From Scatomonas sp963928055 (lineage in GTDB: Bacteria; Bacillota; Clostridia; Lachnospirales; Lachnospiraceae), in NCBI GenBank assembly GCA_963928055.1, contig CAWVDN010000001.1, forward strand, positions 1,501,382 to 1,565,381: a DNA stretch of 64,000 nucleotides. Reading direction: 5' to 3'. Shown one piece after another: positions 35,413-44,314 of this stretch; the stretch's first letter is position 1, and each line of letters opens with the position of its first letter. Made by a program: the position numbers and the translations under genes. The notes beneath the pieces were generated by a model that searched no databases, had not been told where the DNA came from, and was given only the letters and a program-made list of their open reading frames with translations.

Positions 35413-36344
35413 ACCTCATCGCAGACCCAGCGGGTCTTGTTCAGGGCGTCCTCGCTGCTGCCGCAGATCCCTCCGTCCCAGAAGATCAGGGCTCCTTCCT
35501 TCCCGTAGGTGTCTATGGCCGTCCGCACGGATTCTCTGACGGTTTCCTCCGGGGCAAAGGGAGCGCATCCCGGCCCATGCCGGTCCCAGCCTCCCGTAAG
35601 CACCAGGCGGTTCCCCAGCTCCCGCTTATCCTCCAGAAGCTGTTCATTGGGTTCCGGAAGCTGGCAGATGTCCGATCCGCAGTCCAGGAATTCCCGGATC
35701 AGCCACTGGCAGTTGCCGCAGCAGTGAAATTCGGCCAGGGCTCCCGCCGCGTGGATGGCGTCGTTGATCCGTTTCAGATGGGGCTTATAAATGCGCCGGA
35801 ATACATCCTTTGCCAGAAACGGGCCCCCTGCCGCCGCAAAATCATCCCCGGTAAACATAATGTCCGGATGGATATATTCCCCGATCTTCGCGGCTGTTTT
35901 TACCAGAAAATCCGCAATGGCCGAGGCAAAGGCTTCCACTTCTTCCGGCTCCTCGCAGACGGCGCACAGGGCGTCCTCCCATCCCAGCATGTTGACCGGG
36001 ATCAGAAAGATCCCCGTGGTATTCAGCATGGCGATATTTACCTTGTCCGGGTCTGCCGTCTCCCGGAAACGCCGGGCCATGCCTTCCCAGTCCAGGGCGT
36101 CGGGATCCGGAAATCTGACGGTCTCCCTCCACAGGGAGATATCTTCCATGGCTTTCCGCCCGGGCTTTGGCATCTCGCCCATATCATTTTTTACCCATAC
36201 GATATTGCAGAAATCCGCTCCCGTCTCCGGATCTCTCTCCAGCCAGTAATCCGGCATAAACACGTTGCAGTCCCCGGGAAAGATCGGGACCCATTCCGGT
36301 TTTCCGCCTCTGGCGGCCGTTAAATAGTTTTCTCTCGCTGTCAT
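35376..36344 (-). CDS. UroD-family protein, short form
   Basis: A 322-residue UroD-superfamily protein distinct from the 26491 gene (411 residues). Motifs are MTARENYLTAARGGKPEWVP at the N-terminus, HPDIMFTGDDFAAAGGPFLA, AGALAEFHCCGNCQWLIREF (His-Cys-Cys likely metal ligands) and RLVLTGGWDRHGPG. It looks like a methyltransferase of corrinoid-dependent demethylation systems rather than HemE. Convergent with the radical SAM gene. ATG at 36344 after GGGAGGTG; an alternative GTG lies inside that site. Confidence 0.8.
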   Translation of the reverse strand: MTARENYLTAARGGKPEWVPIFPGDCNVFMPDYWLERDPETGADFCNIVWVKNDMGEMPKPGRKAMEDISLWRETVRFPDPDALDWEGMARRFRETADPDKVNIAMLNTTGIFLIPVNMLGWEDALCAVCEEPEEVEAFASAIADFLVKTAAKIGEYIHPDIMFTGDDFAAAGGPFLAKDVFRRIYKPHLKRINDAIHAAGALAEFHCCGNCQWLIREFLDCGSDICQLPEPNEQLLEDKRELGNRLVLTGGWDRHGPGCAPFAPEETVRESVRTAIDTYGKEGALIFWDGGICGSSEDALNKTRWVCDEVKKYGGSFYRKA

Positions 36345-36438
36345 AGGCACCTCCCTGTTCTTTGAAAAGCAGAACAGACAGGAAGCGCCCTCCGCAGGCC
36401 ATTCTGACCCGCGGCACTCCCTGCCTGTTTCTCTGTTT

Positions 36439-37326
36439 TTATTCTGCCTGAAAATGTTTCACTTCTTCCACGGTGGGAATGGAGGACGACGCTCCCGCCC
36501 GGGATACCGCGATGGCCGAAGCCCGGGCCGCCATGTCCAGGGCCTCCGGGATTTCTTTTCCCTCCAGAACGGAGGCCAGGAAAAATCCCGTAAAGGTATC
36601 GCCTGCCGCCGTGGTATCTACCGCCTTTACTTTATAGATCCCCTGATGGTACTCCTGCGTGCTGTCCTTGTACAGAGAGCCCCGGGAGCCCATGGTCAGG
36701 ACAAATTTCCCCTGGGGATACATTTCCAGCAGCTTTTCCGGCTGTTTTTCCGGGCTGCTTTCGCCTGTCATCTGCTCCGCTTCCACCTCATTGACCAGGA
36801 AATACGTGACCTTCTTCATATCACAGGCTTCCAGCTTGCTGTCAAAGGGGGAGGGGTTCAGCACGATCACCATGCCTCTCTCATAGGCCTTGTCGATGAT
36901 ATAATCCAGTTCGTTGACTTCGTTTTGCAGCACCAGCATATCCCCTGCCGCAAAATTGCCCAGCACCTCGTCGATATGCTCTCTGGTCTGTTTCTGATTG
37001 CTTCCGCCGAAGAGAATGATGCAGTTCTGGCCGTTTCTGTCCACCTGGATCACCGTATGGCCGTTCCTGCCTTCAGTTCTGCGGATAAACTCCGTATTTA
37101 CCCCGTTTTCCCCGCAGAGATCCAGGAGCATTTCTCCGTCTTCCCCCACGGCCCCCGCGTGATAAACGGGAACCCCTGCCTTTGCCAGGGCGATGGACTG
37201 GTTCAGCCCCTTGCCGCCGGGAAAGGTTTCCGTCTTTGTGGAAGAGATGGTCTCGCCTCCCTGGACGATATGGTCTACGGTGTAGACGTAATCAATGTTC
37301 AGGGACCCAAAGTTTAATACCTTCAT
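36439..37326 (-). CDS. rbsK: Ribokinase-type PfkB carbohydrate kinase
   Basis: A 295-residue PfkB-family kinase. N-terminal signature FPGGKGLNQSIALAKAGVPV and catalytic signature AVDTTAAGDTFTGFFLASVL with the catalytic Asp. It phosphorylates ribose or a similar sugar with ATP. The 5' end overlaps lgt by 4 bp (ATGA) so it is the last gene of the metH-like-lgt-rbsK operon, an unusual grouping. An imperfect hairpin with T-rich end follows its stop (about 36365-36433). Confidence 0.9.
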   Translation of the reverse strand: MKVLNFGSLNIDYVYTVDHIVQGGETISSTKTETFPGGKGLNQSIALAKAGVPVYHAGAVGEDGEMLLDLCGENGVNTEFIRRTEGRNGHTVIQVDRNGQNCIILFGGSNQKQTREHIDEVLGNFAAGDMLVLQNEVNELDYIIDKAYERGMVIVLNPSPFDSKLEACDMKKVTYFLVNEVEAEQMTGESSPEKQPEKLLEMYPQGKFVLTMGSRGSLYKDSTQEYHQGIYKVKAVDTTAAGDTFTGFFLASVLEGKEIPEALDMAARASAIAVSRAGASSSIPTVEEVKHFQAE

Positions 37327-38135
37327 GCGTTTTCTACCTCCCTCTGTGTAGTTTTATCTTCCCGGGGCTTCTCCTCCCCGGATCTGCTCTTCACGCGCAG
37401 GATCAGCAGAAGGATCCCTGCCGCGAAGGTAAAGATACTCATGAACTGAGAGGTGGACAGGGGCCCCACAAATCCCCGTATGGTGTCTCCTCTCCAGAAT
37501 TCCAGCATGAACCGTCCGGCGCTGTACAGGATCAGATACCAGGCGGTGGTCTCGCCGTCCTTTTTCTGGATCCGGTTGTGATAAAGGATCAGGAAGAAAA
37601 ACAGCAGAAAATCCAGGGCGCTGGAGATCAGCTGGGTGGGCACCAGCGGCACCCCATTGGGGGCGAAGTCCGAATGGGTAAAGGTGACCGCCAGAGGTCC
37701 GCTGGTCTCGGCGCCGTAACAGCAACCGGCCAGAAAACAGCCGATGCGGCCAAAGCCCTGGGCCAGAGCCACGCTGGCCAGTCCCACATCAAAAAATTTC
37801 CAGGCCGGCAGCTTTTTCCACCGGCAGTACAGATAGCCGCCCAGGATCCCTCCCAGGATGCCTCCCAGCACCACCCAGCCGTTGGCAAGGGAGGAAAGGA
37901 ACAGGGAGGGATCCGCCAGGATATCCGGCAGGACGGTGATGATATACAGCAGCTTGGAGCAGATGTATCCCAGGACGACGCAGCAGATCACCAGGCCGAA
38001 GACCTTATCCGCATCCAGTCCTTTTTTCTTGGCCCGGTATTCCGCGCTGAAGTAGGCAGCCAGGATCCCCACGGCCGTCATCAGTCCGTAGCCGTGGATC
38101 GTTACCGGCCCGATGGTCAACAGATCATTATACAT
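37323..38135 (-). CDS. lgt: Prolipoprotein diacylglyceryl transferase
   Basis: A 270-residue polytopic membrane enzyme that transfers diacylglycerol to the lipobox cysteine of prelipoproteins. Seen: ITIHGYGLM-like start (VTIHGYGLMTAVGILAAYF), the Lgt signature GFGRIGCFLAGCCYGAETSG and the C-terminal SAGRFMLEFWRGD. Seven or so hydrophobic segments. It would process the foldase and the sugar-binding lipoprotein of this window. It is followed in a 4-bp overlap by rbsK. Confidence 0.95.
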   Translation of the reverse strand: MYNDLLTIGPVTIHGYGLMTAVGILAAYFSAEYRAKKKGLDADKVFGLVICCVVLGYICSKLLYIITVLPDILADPSLFLSSLANGWVVLGGILGGILGGYLYCRWKKLPAWKFFDVGLASVALAQGFGRIGCFLAGCCYGAETSGPLAVTFTHSDFAPNGVPLVPTQLISSALDFLLFFFLILYHNRIQKKDGETTAWYLILYSAGRFMLEFWRGDTIRGFVGPLSTSQFMSIFTFAAGILLLILRVKSRSGEEKPREDKTTQREVENA

Positions 38136-38153
38136 AGTTTTTTCCGCCTTCTC

Positions 38154-39038
38154 TTAATGTCTTTCCGCCGCGATCTTCTCTCGCAGCAGCCGGATATGTT
38201 CCGGAGTGGTGCCGCAGCAGCCGCCGATGATCTCCGCTCCTGCTTCCACCAGTTTTTCCATATGGGAGGCAAAGGCCTCCGGCGTCATGGAATAGACCGA
38301 ATTCCCCTGGCTGTCCGTTTCCGGGATCCCGGCGTTGGGCTTGACGATCAGGGGGATCCGGGCGGCCCGCTTCATGGACTCCACCACCGGCAGGAGCTGA
38401 TCCGGTCCCAGAGAACAGTTGATCCCTACAGCGGAAGCTCCCTGCTCCTGAAGAAGCCGCACCCCTTCCTCGGCCGTGCCTCCGAAAAGGGCTCTTCCGT
38501 CCTCCTGCACCGTCAGGGTACAGAACACCGGAAGATCTGTGGCCTCCAGGGCCGCTTTCAGAGCCACCTCCGTTTCCGCCACGCTGAGCATGGTCTCCGC
38601 CACCAGAAGGTCCGCTCCGGCCGCCTCCAGGACTGCGGCCTGCTCTTTATACGCTTCCAGAAGTTCCTCCTCTGTCAGCTCCCCCAGGGGTTCCAGCAGT
38701 TCACCGGTGGTGGTCATATCGCCGGCCACCAGCACGCCATCCCCCACTGCCCGGCGGCTGGCCTCCACCAGTCCCCGGTTCAGCCGCTCTACCTCTTGTT
38801 CCATTCCGTGTTTTCGGAGGCTGATCCGGTTGGCCGCGAAGGTGGGCGCGTAGATGATATCGCTGCCCGCTTCCCGGTACTGCCCCTGCAGTTCCGCCAG
38901 AAGGTCCTCATGTTCCAGGATCCAGGCTTCCGTGCAGATGTTCCTGGGCATTCCCTTTTTCATGAGATTGGATCCGGTGGCTCCGTCCAGAAGCAGGATC
39001 CTCCCTGCCGCAAAAGCCTGAAATTCTTCTCTTTTCAT
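38154..39038 (-). CDS. Homocysteine S-methyltransferase family protein
   Basis: A 294-residue protein equivalent to the N-terminal Hcy-binding module of cobalamin-dependent methionine synthase or to BhmT-type enzymes. Start LLLDGATGSNLMKKGMPRN; zinc-ligand cysteines in VGINCSLGPDQL and in GGCCGTTPEHIR. It would bind homocysteine for methylation. It lies 18 bp upstream of lgt in the same operon, with no MetH cobalamin domain next to it. Together with the UroD-family genes and MTA/SAH nucleosidase nearby it fits methyl-group metabolism. Confidence 0.88.
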   Translation of the reverse strand: MKREEFQAFAAGRILLLDGATGSNLMKKGMPRNICTEAWILEHEDLLAELQGQYREAGSDIIYAPTFAANRISLRKHGMEQEVERLNRGLVEASRRAVGDGVLVAGDMTTTGELLEPLGELTEEELLEAYKEQAAVLEAAGADLLVAETMLSVAETEVALKAALEATDLPVFCTLTVQEDGRALFGGTAEEGVRLLQEQGASAVGINCSLGPDQLLPVVESMKRAARIPLIVKPNAGIPETDSQGNSVYSMTPEAFASHMEKLVEAGAEIIGGCCGTTPEHIRLLREKIAAERH

Positions 39039-39073
39039 TTTCTTTCTCCCGTCAGACGGTTTCCGCCGCGAAA

Positions 39074-40246
39074 TTATTCTGCCGTGCTTTCCGTACTCTC
39101 GGATCCGGATACACTGCTGCTGTCGGATCCGGAACTGCTGCTGGCCGTGCTGCTGTCAGACCCGGTGCTGCTGTCCGTACTGCTGTCAGACTCGGTGCTG
39201 CTGTCCGCGGCGGTCTCCTCCGTCTTGATCACAAAAAGATCTTTGTCAGACACCAGGATATCTTCCCAGACCGAAGTCTCCTCAACGGTGCTGGCTGCCT
39301 TCCAGTCTTCCAGCTTCGCGCTGTAATTATCACTTTCCCGCTCCTGGATAATGGACTGCTTCTTGGACTCGGTAGCGTCCGGGTCGAAAGCCTTGTTCAG
39401 ACGGACAATATAATAATACTCGTCCGTCTCCAGCACGCTTCCGTACACCTGGCCGTCCGTCATGGAATCGACCGCCTCGTGGACCTCCTCCGGCATAACG
39501 TCGTCGTCGCTTCCGTAGCTGTAATTTCCGGAAACAAAGTCCTCGTTCTGGGCTTCGGAAATATCATTGAACTCCACGGTGGAAGGATCCTCGGAAGCCT
39601 GGATCTGAGCCAGGACCGCCTCCGCGTCTTCCAGGCGGGCATCTTTTTCCTCCTGGGAGATCTCCTGGTCATCTTCCGTCAGCGGGATCCGGGCATAGGT
39701 GATGCTGGTCTGCGCCGCTTCCTCATCGCTGACTTCCCGGTCCGTATCTTCTACCATGGGATCCCACATCTTGGTCTGATAGGTATACAGCTCCAGTACC
39801 TGGGCCACATCCTCCGCCGCAGCGCCCATACGCTCCATAGCCTCCGGGTTGCTGTCCGCGAAAGTCTGCGCCGCCGTCTGGATCTCCTGCTGCTCCTCTT
39901 CGCTGAGGGATACCCCGTACTCCTCCGCGTGCTGGCGCTGAAGCACCATCTCCGTCAGGGAATCCGTCATGGAGTCCTTGAACTCCAGGCCGTAATCCCC
40001 TTCATTCAACCCGGTGCCCCACATGGACCCGCTGGTGCCGAACCCGTAGCTGACCATCATGTTCTCTGTCTCCGCCTGCTGATGCCGGAGATAAAAGCTG
40101 GCTGTTCCCAGATTGATCTCCTCATCGTTGATGATCAGGGCCGCCTGCGTCCCGTCCACCGCTTTATCTCCGCACCCTGCCAGTCCGGCCGCAGCCAGAG
40201 CCAGGGATGTCATTCCGCAGATCGCTGCTGTTTTTGCTGTCTTCAT
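39074..40246 (-). CDS. Foldase-like lipoprotein (PrsA/SurA type)
   Basis: A 390-residue exported protein. The signal ends in lipobox LAGC (MKTAKTAAICGMTSLALAAA...GLAGC). The middle has SurA-N-type helices and a parvulin-like region (about 200-310: ISYARIPL-like SITYARIPLTEDDQ and VYGSVLETDEYYYIVRLNKA). The final 40 residues are a Ser/Thr/Asp-rich repeat tail that may be a low-complexity cell-wall spacer. In clostridia this gene usually follows mfd, as here. It should assist folding of secreted proteins. ATG at 40246 behind GGGAGGA. Confidence 0.82.
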   Translation of the reverse strand: MKTAKTAAICGMTSLALAAAGLAGCGDKAVDGTQAALIINDEEINLGTASFYLRHQQAETENMMVSYGFGTSGSMWGTGLNEGDYGLEFKDSMTDSLTEMVLQRQHAEEYGVSLSEEEQQEIQTAAQTFADSNPEAMERMGAAAEDVAQVLELYTYQTKMWDPMVEDTDREVSDEEAAQTSITYARIPLTEDDQEISQEEKDARLEDAEAVLAQIQASEDPSTVEFNDISEAQNEDFVSGNYSYGSDDDVMPEEVHEAVDSMTDGQVYGSVLETDEYYYIVRLNKAFDPDATESKKQSIIQERESDNYSAKLEDWKAASTVEETSVWEDILVSDKDLFVIKTEETAADSSTESDSSTDSSTGSDSSTASSSSGSDSSSVSGSESTESTAE

Positions 40247-40353
40247 AATATCCTCCCGTAAATTTACAACATATTCTTTCTGATTATATCCTTTTTTCAC
40301 GGACCCGGCAACTATTTCATCCTTTTTTCACAAACCCTCCGGTCTTTCCCGCG

Positions 40354-43300
40354 CTATTCCTCCGCGTACCGGCAGAGGGCTTCCGCGAATCCTCTGACCC
40401 GGTCCAGGACGGTGGTCTTTCCCTGCCTTGGCTGCCGGTATTTCAGCAGAAAATAGGGATTGGTCTCCAGCTTGAAGCTGAGATCGTTTCCGTACTGCTT
40501 CAGCAGGGCCGGGATCCCCTCCGCCTGCAGGCGGGATTTCTCGTAGAGGGTCATGCGGATCAGATCCCCGGTCTGCTTGATCTCCGTAATGTACGCTTTG
40601 TGGGCCAGCGCTTTCAGCTCCGCCACCGCCAGCAGGTTCTGAACGGACTTTGGAGGTTCCCCGAACCGGTCCAGCAGTTCCTCCAGCATATCCTCCGCCT
40701 CTTCACCGTTCTCGATGCCGGCAATCCGCTTGTAGATATCCAGCTTCTGGCTCTCATTGGGAATATAGCCCGGGGGGATAAAGGCATCCAGGGCAAGGTC
40801 AATGGAAGTCTCGAAATCCTCCTCGGTCTTCAGGCCTTTTGCCTCCTTCACCGCGGTGCTCAGCATCTTGCAGTACAGATCGTAGCCCACTGCCTCCATA
40901 TGGCCGTGCTGCTCAGCTCCCAGAAGATTCCCGGCCCCCCGGATCTCCAGATCCCGCATGGCGATCTTTACGCCGCTTCCCAGCTCCGTAAATTCCCGGA
41001 TGGCGTGGAGCCGCTTTTCCGCTACTTCTTTCAGCATCTTGTTCCTGCGGTACATGAGAAAGGCGTAGGCGGTGCGGTTGGTGCGCCCCACCCGGCCCCG
41101 AAGCTGGTACAGCTGGGAAAGGCCCATCTGATCCGCGTCGTGGATGATAATGGTATTGACGTTGGAGATATCCATGCCCGTCTCGATGATGGTGGTGGAC
41201 ACCAGCACGTCGATCTCCCCGTTGATGAAGCTGTACATGATCTGCTCCAGCTCCCGTTCCTTCATCTGCCCATGGGCGAAGGCCACGGAAGCCTCCGGCA
41301 CCAGGGCCGCCACCCGGTTGGTGAGATCCACGATATTGTGGACCCGGTTGTATACGTAGAACACCTGGCCGCCCCGGGCCAGCTCCCGGCTGATGGCCTC
41401 CCGGACCATCTCCTCGTCGTACTCCATGACGTAGGTCTGGATAGGCACCCGGTCCAGAGGCGGTTCCTCCAGCACGCTCATATCCCGGATCCCCACCAGG
41501 CTCATGTGGAGCGTTCTGGGAATGGGGGTCGCCGTCAGGGTCAGCACATCCACATTCTGCTTCAGCTGCTTGATCTTTTCTTTATGGGCCACGCCGAACC
41601 GCTGCTCCTCATCGATGACCAGCAGCCCAAGATCCTTGAACTTCACATCCTTGGACAGGACCCGGTGGGTACCGATGAGGATATCCACCAGCCCTTTTTT
41701 CAGATCCTCCAGGGTCTTTTTCTGCTGGGCGGCTGTGCGGAACCGGCAGAGCAGGTCAATGCGCACCGGAAAGTCCTTCATCCGCTGGACAAAGGTATTG
41801 TAGTGCTGCTGCGCAAGAATGGTGGTGGGCACCAGGAGCACCACCTGCTTATTTTCCTGGACCGCCTTGAAGGCCGCCCGGATGGCGATCTCTGTTTTGC
41901 CGTAGCCCACGTCTCCGCAGATCAGCCGGTCCATGATCCTGGGGCTTTCCATATCCGCCTTGGTGGCCTCGATGGCCGCGGTCTGATCCTCCGTCTCCTC
42001 AAAGGGGAACAGCTCTTCAAACTCCTTCTGCCACACGGTATCCGGCCCGTACTGGTATCCCTGCTCCTCCTGCCTGGCGGCGTAGAGGGCCACCAGTTCT
42101 TTGGCAATGTTGGCCACCGCTCCCCGGACCCGGCTCTTGGTCTTATTCCACTCCTGGCCTCCCAGTTTGTTCAGTTTGGGTTTTTTGGCATCGGAACCGG
42201 CGTATTTCTGCAGGACATCCAGCTGCGTAGCCTGGATATACAGATTGCTGCCCCCGGAGTATTCGATCTTCATGTAGTCTTTTACCACATGATCGACTTC
42301 TACCTTTTCAATGCCCCGGTAAATTCCAAGGCCGTGGTTTTCGTGAACCACATAATCCCCCACGGACAGTTCCGCGAAGCTGTGGATCTTCTCGCCGCTG
42401 TACTGGGGTTTCTTTCTTTTTTTCTTTTTCTGCTCTTTTCCGAAAATGTCCGTCTCCGTGATCAGGACGAACTTCTGCATGGGATACTCAAAGCCTTTCC
42501 GGGCGCTGCCGTGCATGACCAGGATCTCCCCCGGCGCCAGCAGCCGCTCTTCATCCTCGCTGTAGAAAGCGTTCAGTCCTTCTTCCCGGAGGTCCTCCGC
42601 CAGACGGGCCGCCCGGGTCCGGGAGGCGGAAAGCAGGATCACCCGGCAGCCGGCTTTTTTCCAGTGCTTCAGATCCTTCACCAGCATGGGGAACTGGTTG
42701 TTGTAGGGGCTTACGGATTTCACCGTCACCGTGTACTGGCCGGTGACCTCGAAGGCATTTTTCCGCTGCTCCAGCAGGGACATTCCCACACAGTTCCTTC
42801 GGTTCAGACTGTAGGCCAGCTGCTCCGGGCTTAACAGCCGCTCACACTCCTCCGGACGGGCCTGGCCTTTTTCCAGCCGGTGGGTCATGCACTCCCGGTA
42901 TTCCTGAAACTGGGAGCCTGCGCTCTCCAGGATCCGGCCGGGCTCATCCAGAAAGAACCTGGCCTCCTCCGGAAAATAATCCGGCAGGGTGTCCGTCAGC
43001 TGCCGGTAAAAATCTTTTTTGTCCCTGCCCATCTCCTCCGTGGCGGGATAAATAGAGATGGATTCCAGATTTTCGATGGAACGCTGGCTTTCCGGGTCAA
43101 AGCTGCGGATGGAATCGATCTCATCTCCCCAGAGCTCGATCCTCCAGGGCACCTCCTCCGTCAGGGAAAACACATCCAGGATCCCGCCCCGGACCGCGAA
43201 CTGGCCGGAGGCCTCCACCTGGCCGCAGCGCTCATAGCCCATGTCCGTCAGCTTCACCGCCAGCTGTTCCAGATCCAGTGGGCTGTCATTTTTCAGAGTA

Positions 43301-43713
43301 ATGATATGATTTTTCAGCACGCGAAGAGGCAGAAGATAGTCCAGGCAGCCCCCTGTGCTGGTGACCACGGTTACTTTCTTCTGCTCCAGTATGGCCTGTA
43401 TGACCCGCATCCTCTGCCTGGTCAGCAGATTGCCGGAAAGATCCGCCTGATAAAAGATCAGATCCCGGGCGGGATAGTAGAGGACCTCCCGGTCATAAAG
43501 CTTCAGGTCCTCATATAATTCTTTTGCCTTCAGTTCATTCTCCGCCACCAGCAGAGCGGCGGAAGAGGCTGGCAGCAGGGCGGCGGCCAGGTGGGCTTTC
43601 TGGGACTCCAGACAGCCGGTGACCATGACCACACCCCGGTTTTTCAGAAGCTGACGCTCCAGATCCTCAAATCCGGCAACCTCCCGGAAAGGCTGCATCA
43701 ATGCTTTCATCAT
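40354..43713 (-). CDS. mfd: Transcription-repair coupling factor
   Basis: A 1119-residue Mfd. The order is UvrB-interacting N-terminus (CLDYLLPL...), CarD-like RNA-polymerase-interaction domain (GDYVVHENHGLGIYRGIEKV), RecG-like helicase with Walker A LICGDVGYGKTEIAIRAAFK, the DEEQ box LLVIDEEQRFGV, and TRG/C-terminal region. It removes stalled RNA polymerase at DNA lesions and recruits UvrA. The 5' end overlaps pth by 4 bp. The length is normal for the family. Confidence 0.97.
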   Translation of the reverse strand: MMKALMQPFREVAGFEDLERQLLKNRGVVMVTGCLESQKAHLAAALLPASSAALLVAENELKAKELYEDLKLYDREVLYYPARDLIFYQADLSGNLLTRQRMRVIQAILEQKKVTVVTSTGGCLDYLLPLRVLKNHIITLKNDSPLDLEQLAVKLTDMGYERCGQVEASGQFAVRGGILDVFSLTEEVPWRIELWGDEIDSIRSFDPESQRSIENLESISIYPATEEMGRDKKDFYRQLTDTLPDYFPEEARFFLDEPGRILESAGSQFQEYRECMTHRLEKGQARPEECERLLSPEQLAYSLNRRNCVGMSLLEQRKNAFEVTGQYTVTVKSVSPYNNQFPMLVKDLKHWKKAGCRVILLSASRTRAARLAEDLREEGLNAFYSEDEERLLAPGEILVMHGSARKGFEYPMQKFVLITETDIFGKEQKKKKRKKPQYSGEKIHSFAELSVGDYVVHENHGLGIYRGIEKVEVDHVVKDYMKIEYSGGSNLYIQATQLDVLQKYAGSDAKKPKLNKLGGQEWNKTKSRVRGAVANIAKELVALYAARQEEQGYQYGPDTVWQKEFEELFPFEETEDQTAAIEATKADMESPRIMDRLICGDVGYGKTEIAIRAAFKAVQENKQVVLLVPTTILAQQHYNTFVQRMKDFPVRIDLLCRFRTAAQQKKTLEDLKKGLVDILIGTHRVLSKDVKFKDLGLLVIDEEQRFGVAHKEKIKQLKQNVDVLTLTATPIPRTLHMSLVGIRDMSVLEEPPLDRVPIQTYVMEYDEEMVREAISRELARGGQVFYVYNRVHNIVDLTNRVAALVPEASVAFAHGQMKERELEQIMYSFINGEIDVLVSTTIIETGMDISNVNTIIIHDADQMGLSQLYQLRGRVGRTNRTAYAFLMYRRNKMLKEVAEKRLHAIREFTELGSGVKIAMRDLEIRGAGNLLGAEQHGHMEAVGYDLYCKMLSTAVKEAKGLKTEEDFETSIDLALDAFIPPGYIPNESQKLDIYKRIAGIENGEEAEDMLEELLDRFGEPPKSVQNLLAVAELKALAHKAYITEIKQTGDLIRMTLYEKSRLQAEGIPALLKQYGNDLSFKLETNPYFLLKYRQPRQGKTTVLDRVRGFAEALCRYAEE

Positions 43714-44297
43714 TTCTTTGGCTCCCTAGTCGCCTTATGGTTGTAGCGGTTCATGGCTTCGTCCATGTCCCCGGAAAGGATCAGCTCCAGGGCATCCGCC
43801 GCGTCCTTGATGGCGTCCTCGATTTTTTCCCGGTTTTCCGGGGTAAAGGGGGCCAGCACATAATCCGCCAGATCCCAGCGGTCCGGCTTGGCTCCGATCC
43901 CTACCCGGATCCGTTTGAATTTATCCGTACCCAGACAGGCGATAATATTCTTGATGCCGTTGTGCCCCCCGGCGCTGCCTTTTTTCCGCACCCGGATCTG
44001 CCCCGGATCCAGACTGATGTCATCGTAGATCACGATCAGCTCTTCCTCCGGATCCAGCTTGTAATAGTTCACCAGGGCAGCCACGGCTTCCCCGCTTAAG
44101 TTCATGTAGGTCAGGGGTTCCGCCAGCATCACTTTCTGCCCGGCGATGCTCCCTTTTCCGCACTCTGCCTGAAACTGGATGCCGGAGAAGGGAATGCTGT
44201 GGCGGTCCGTCACATAGTCGATGACGTCAAATCCCACGTTGTGCTTGGTCCGCTCGTATTTTCTGCCCGGATTTCCCAGGCCCGCGATCAGATACAT
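43710..44297 (-). CDS. pth: Peptidyl-tRNA hydrolase
   Basis: A 195-residue Pth1. Seen: GLGNPGRKYERTKHNVGFDV with the catalytic His, LAEPLTYMNLSGEAV, DDISLDPGQIRVRKKGSAGG and HNGIKNIIACLGTDKFKRIR. It recycles peptidyl-tRNA from aborted translation. It lies 17 bp downstream of the CobW-type GTPase and is coupled to mfd by a 4-bp overlap. Confidence 0.97.
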   Translation of the reverse strand: MYLIAGLGNPGRKYERTKHNVGFDVIDYVTDRHSIPFSGIQFQAECGKGSIAGQKVMLAEPLTYMNLSGEAVAALVNYYKLDPEEELIVIYDDISLDPGQIRVRKKGSAGGHNGIKNIIACLGTDKFKRIRVGIGAKPDRWDLADYVLAPFTPENREKIEDAIKDAADALELILSGDMDEAMNRYNHKATREPKK

Positions 44298-44314
44298 GCT
44301 GTTTACCTCGTCTC

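Noticed and set aside
39095..39215. Repetitive GCTGCTGTC-type DNA near the end of the foldase gene
   Set aside because: Not a CRISPR or separate repeat element; it codes for the Ser/Thr/Asp-rich tail of the foldase-like lipoprotein.
40600..42834. Plus-strand frame of 744 codons opposite mfd
   Set aside because: Exact antisense of a well-recognised mfd; His/Gln-rich shadow.
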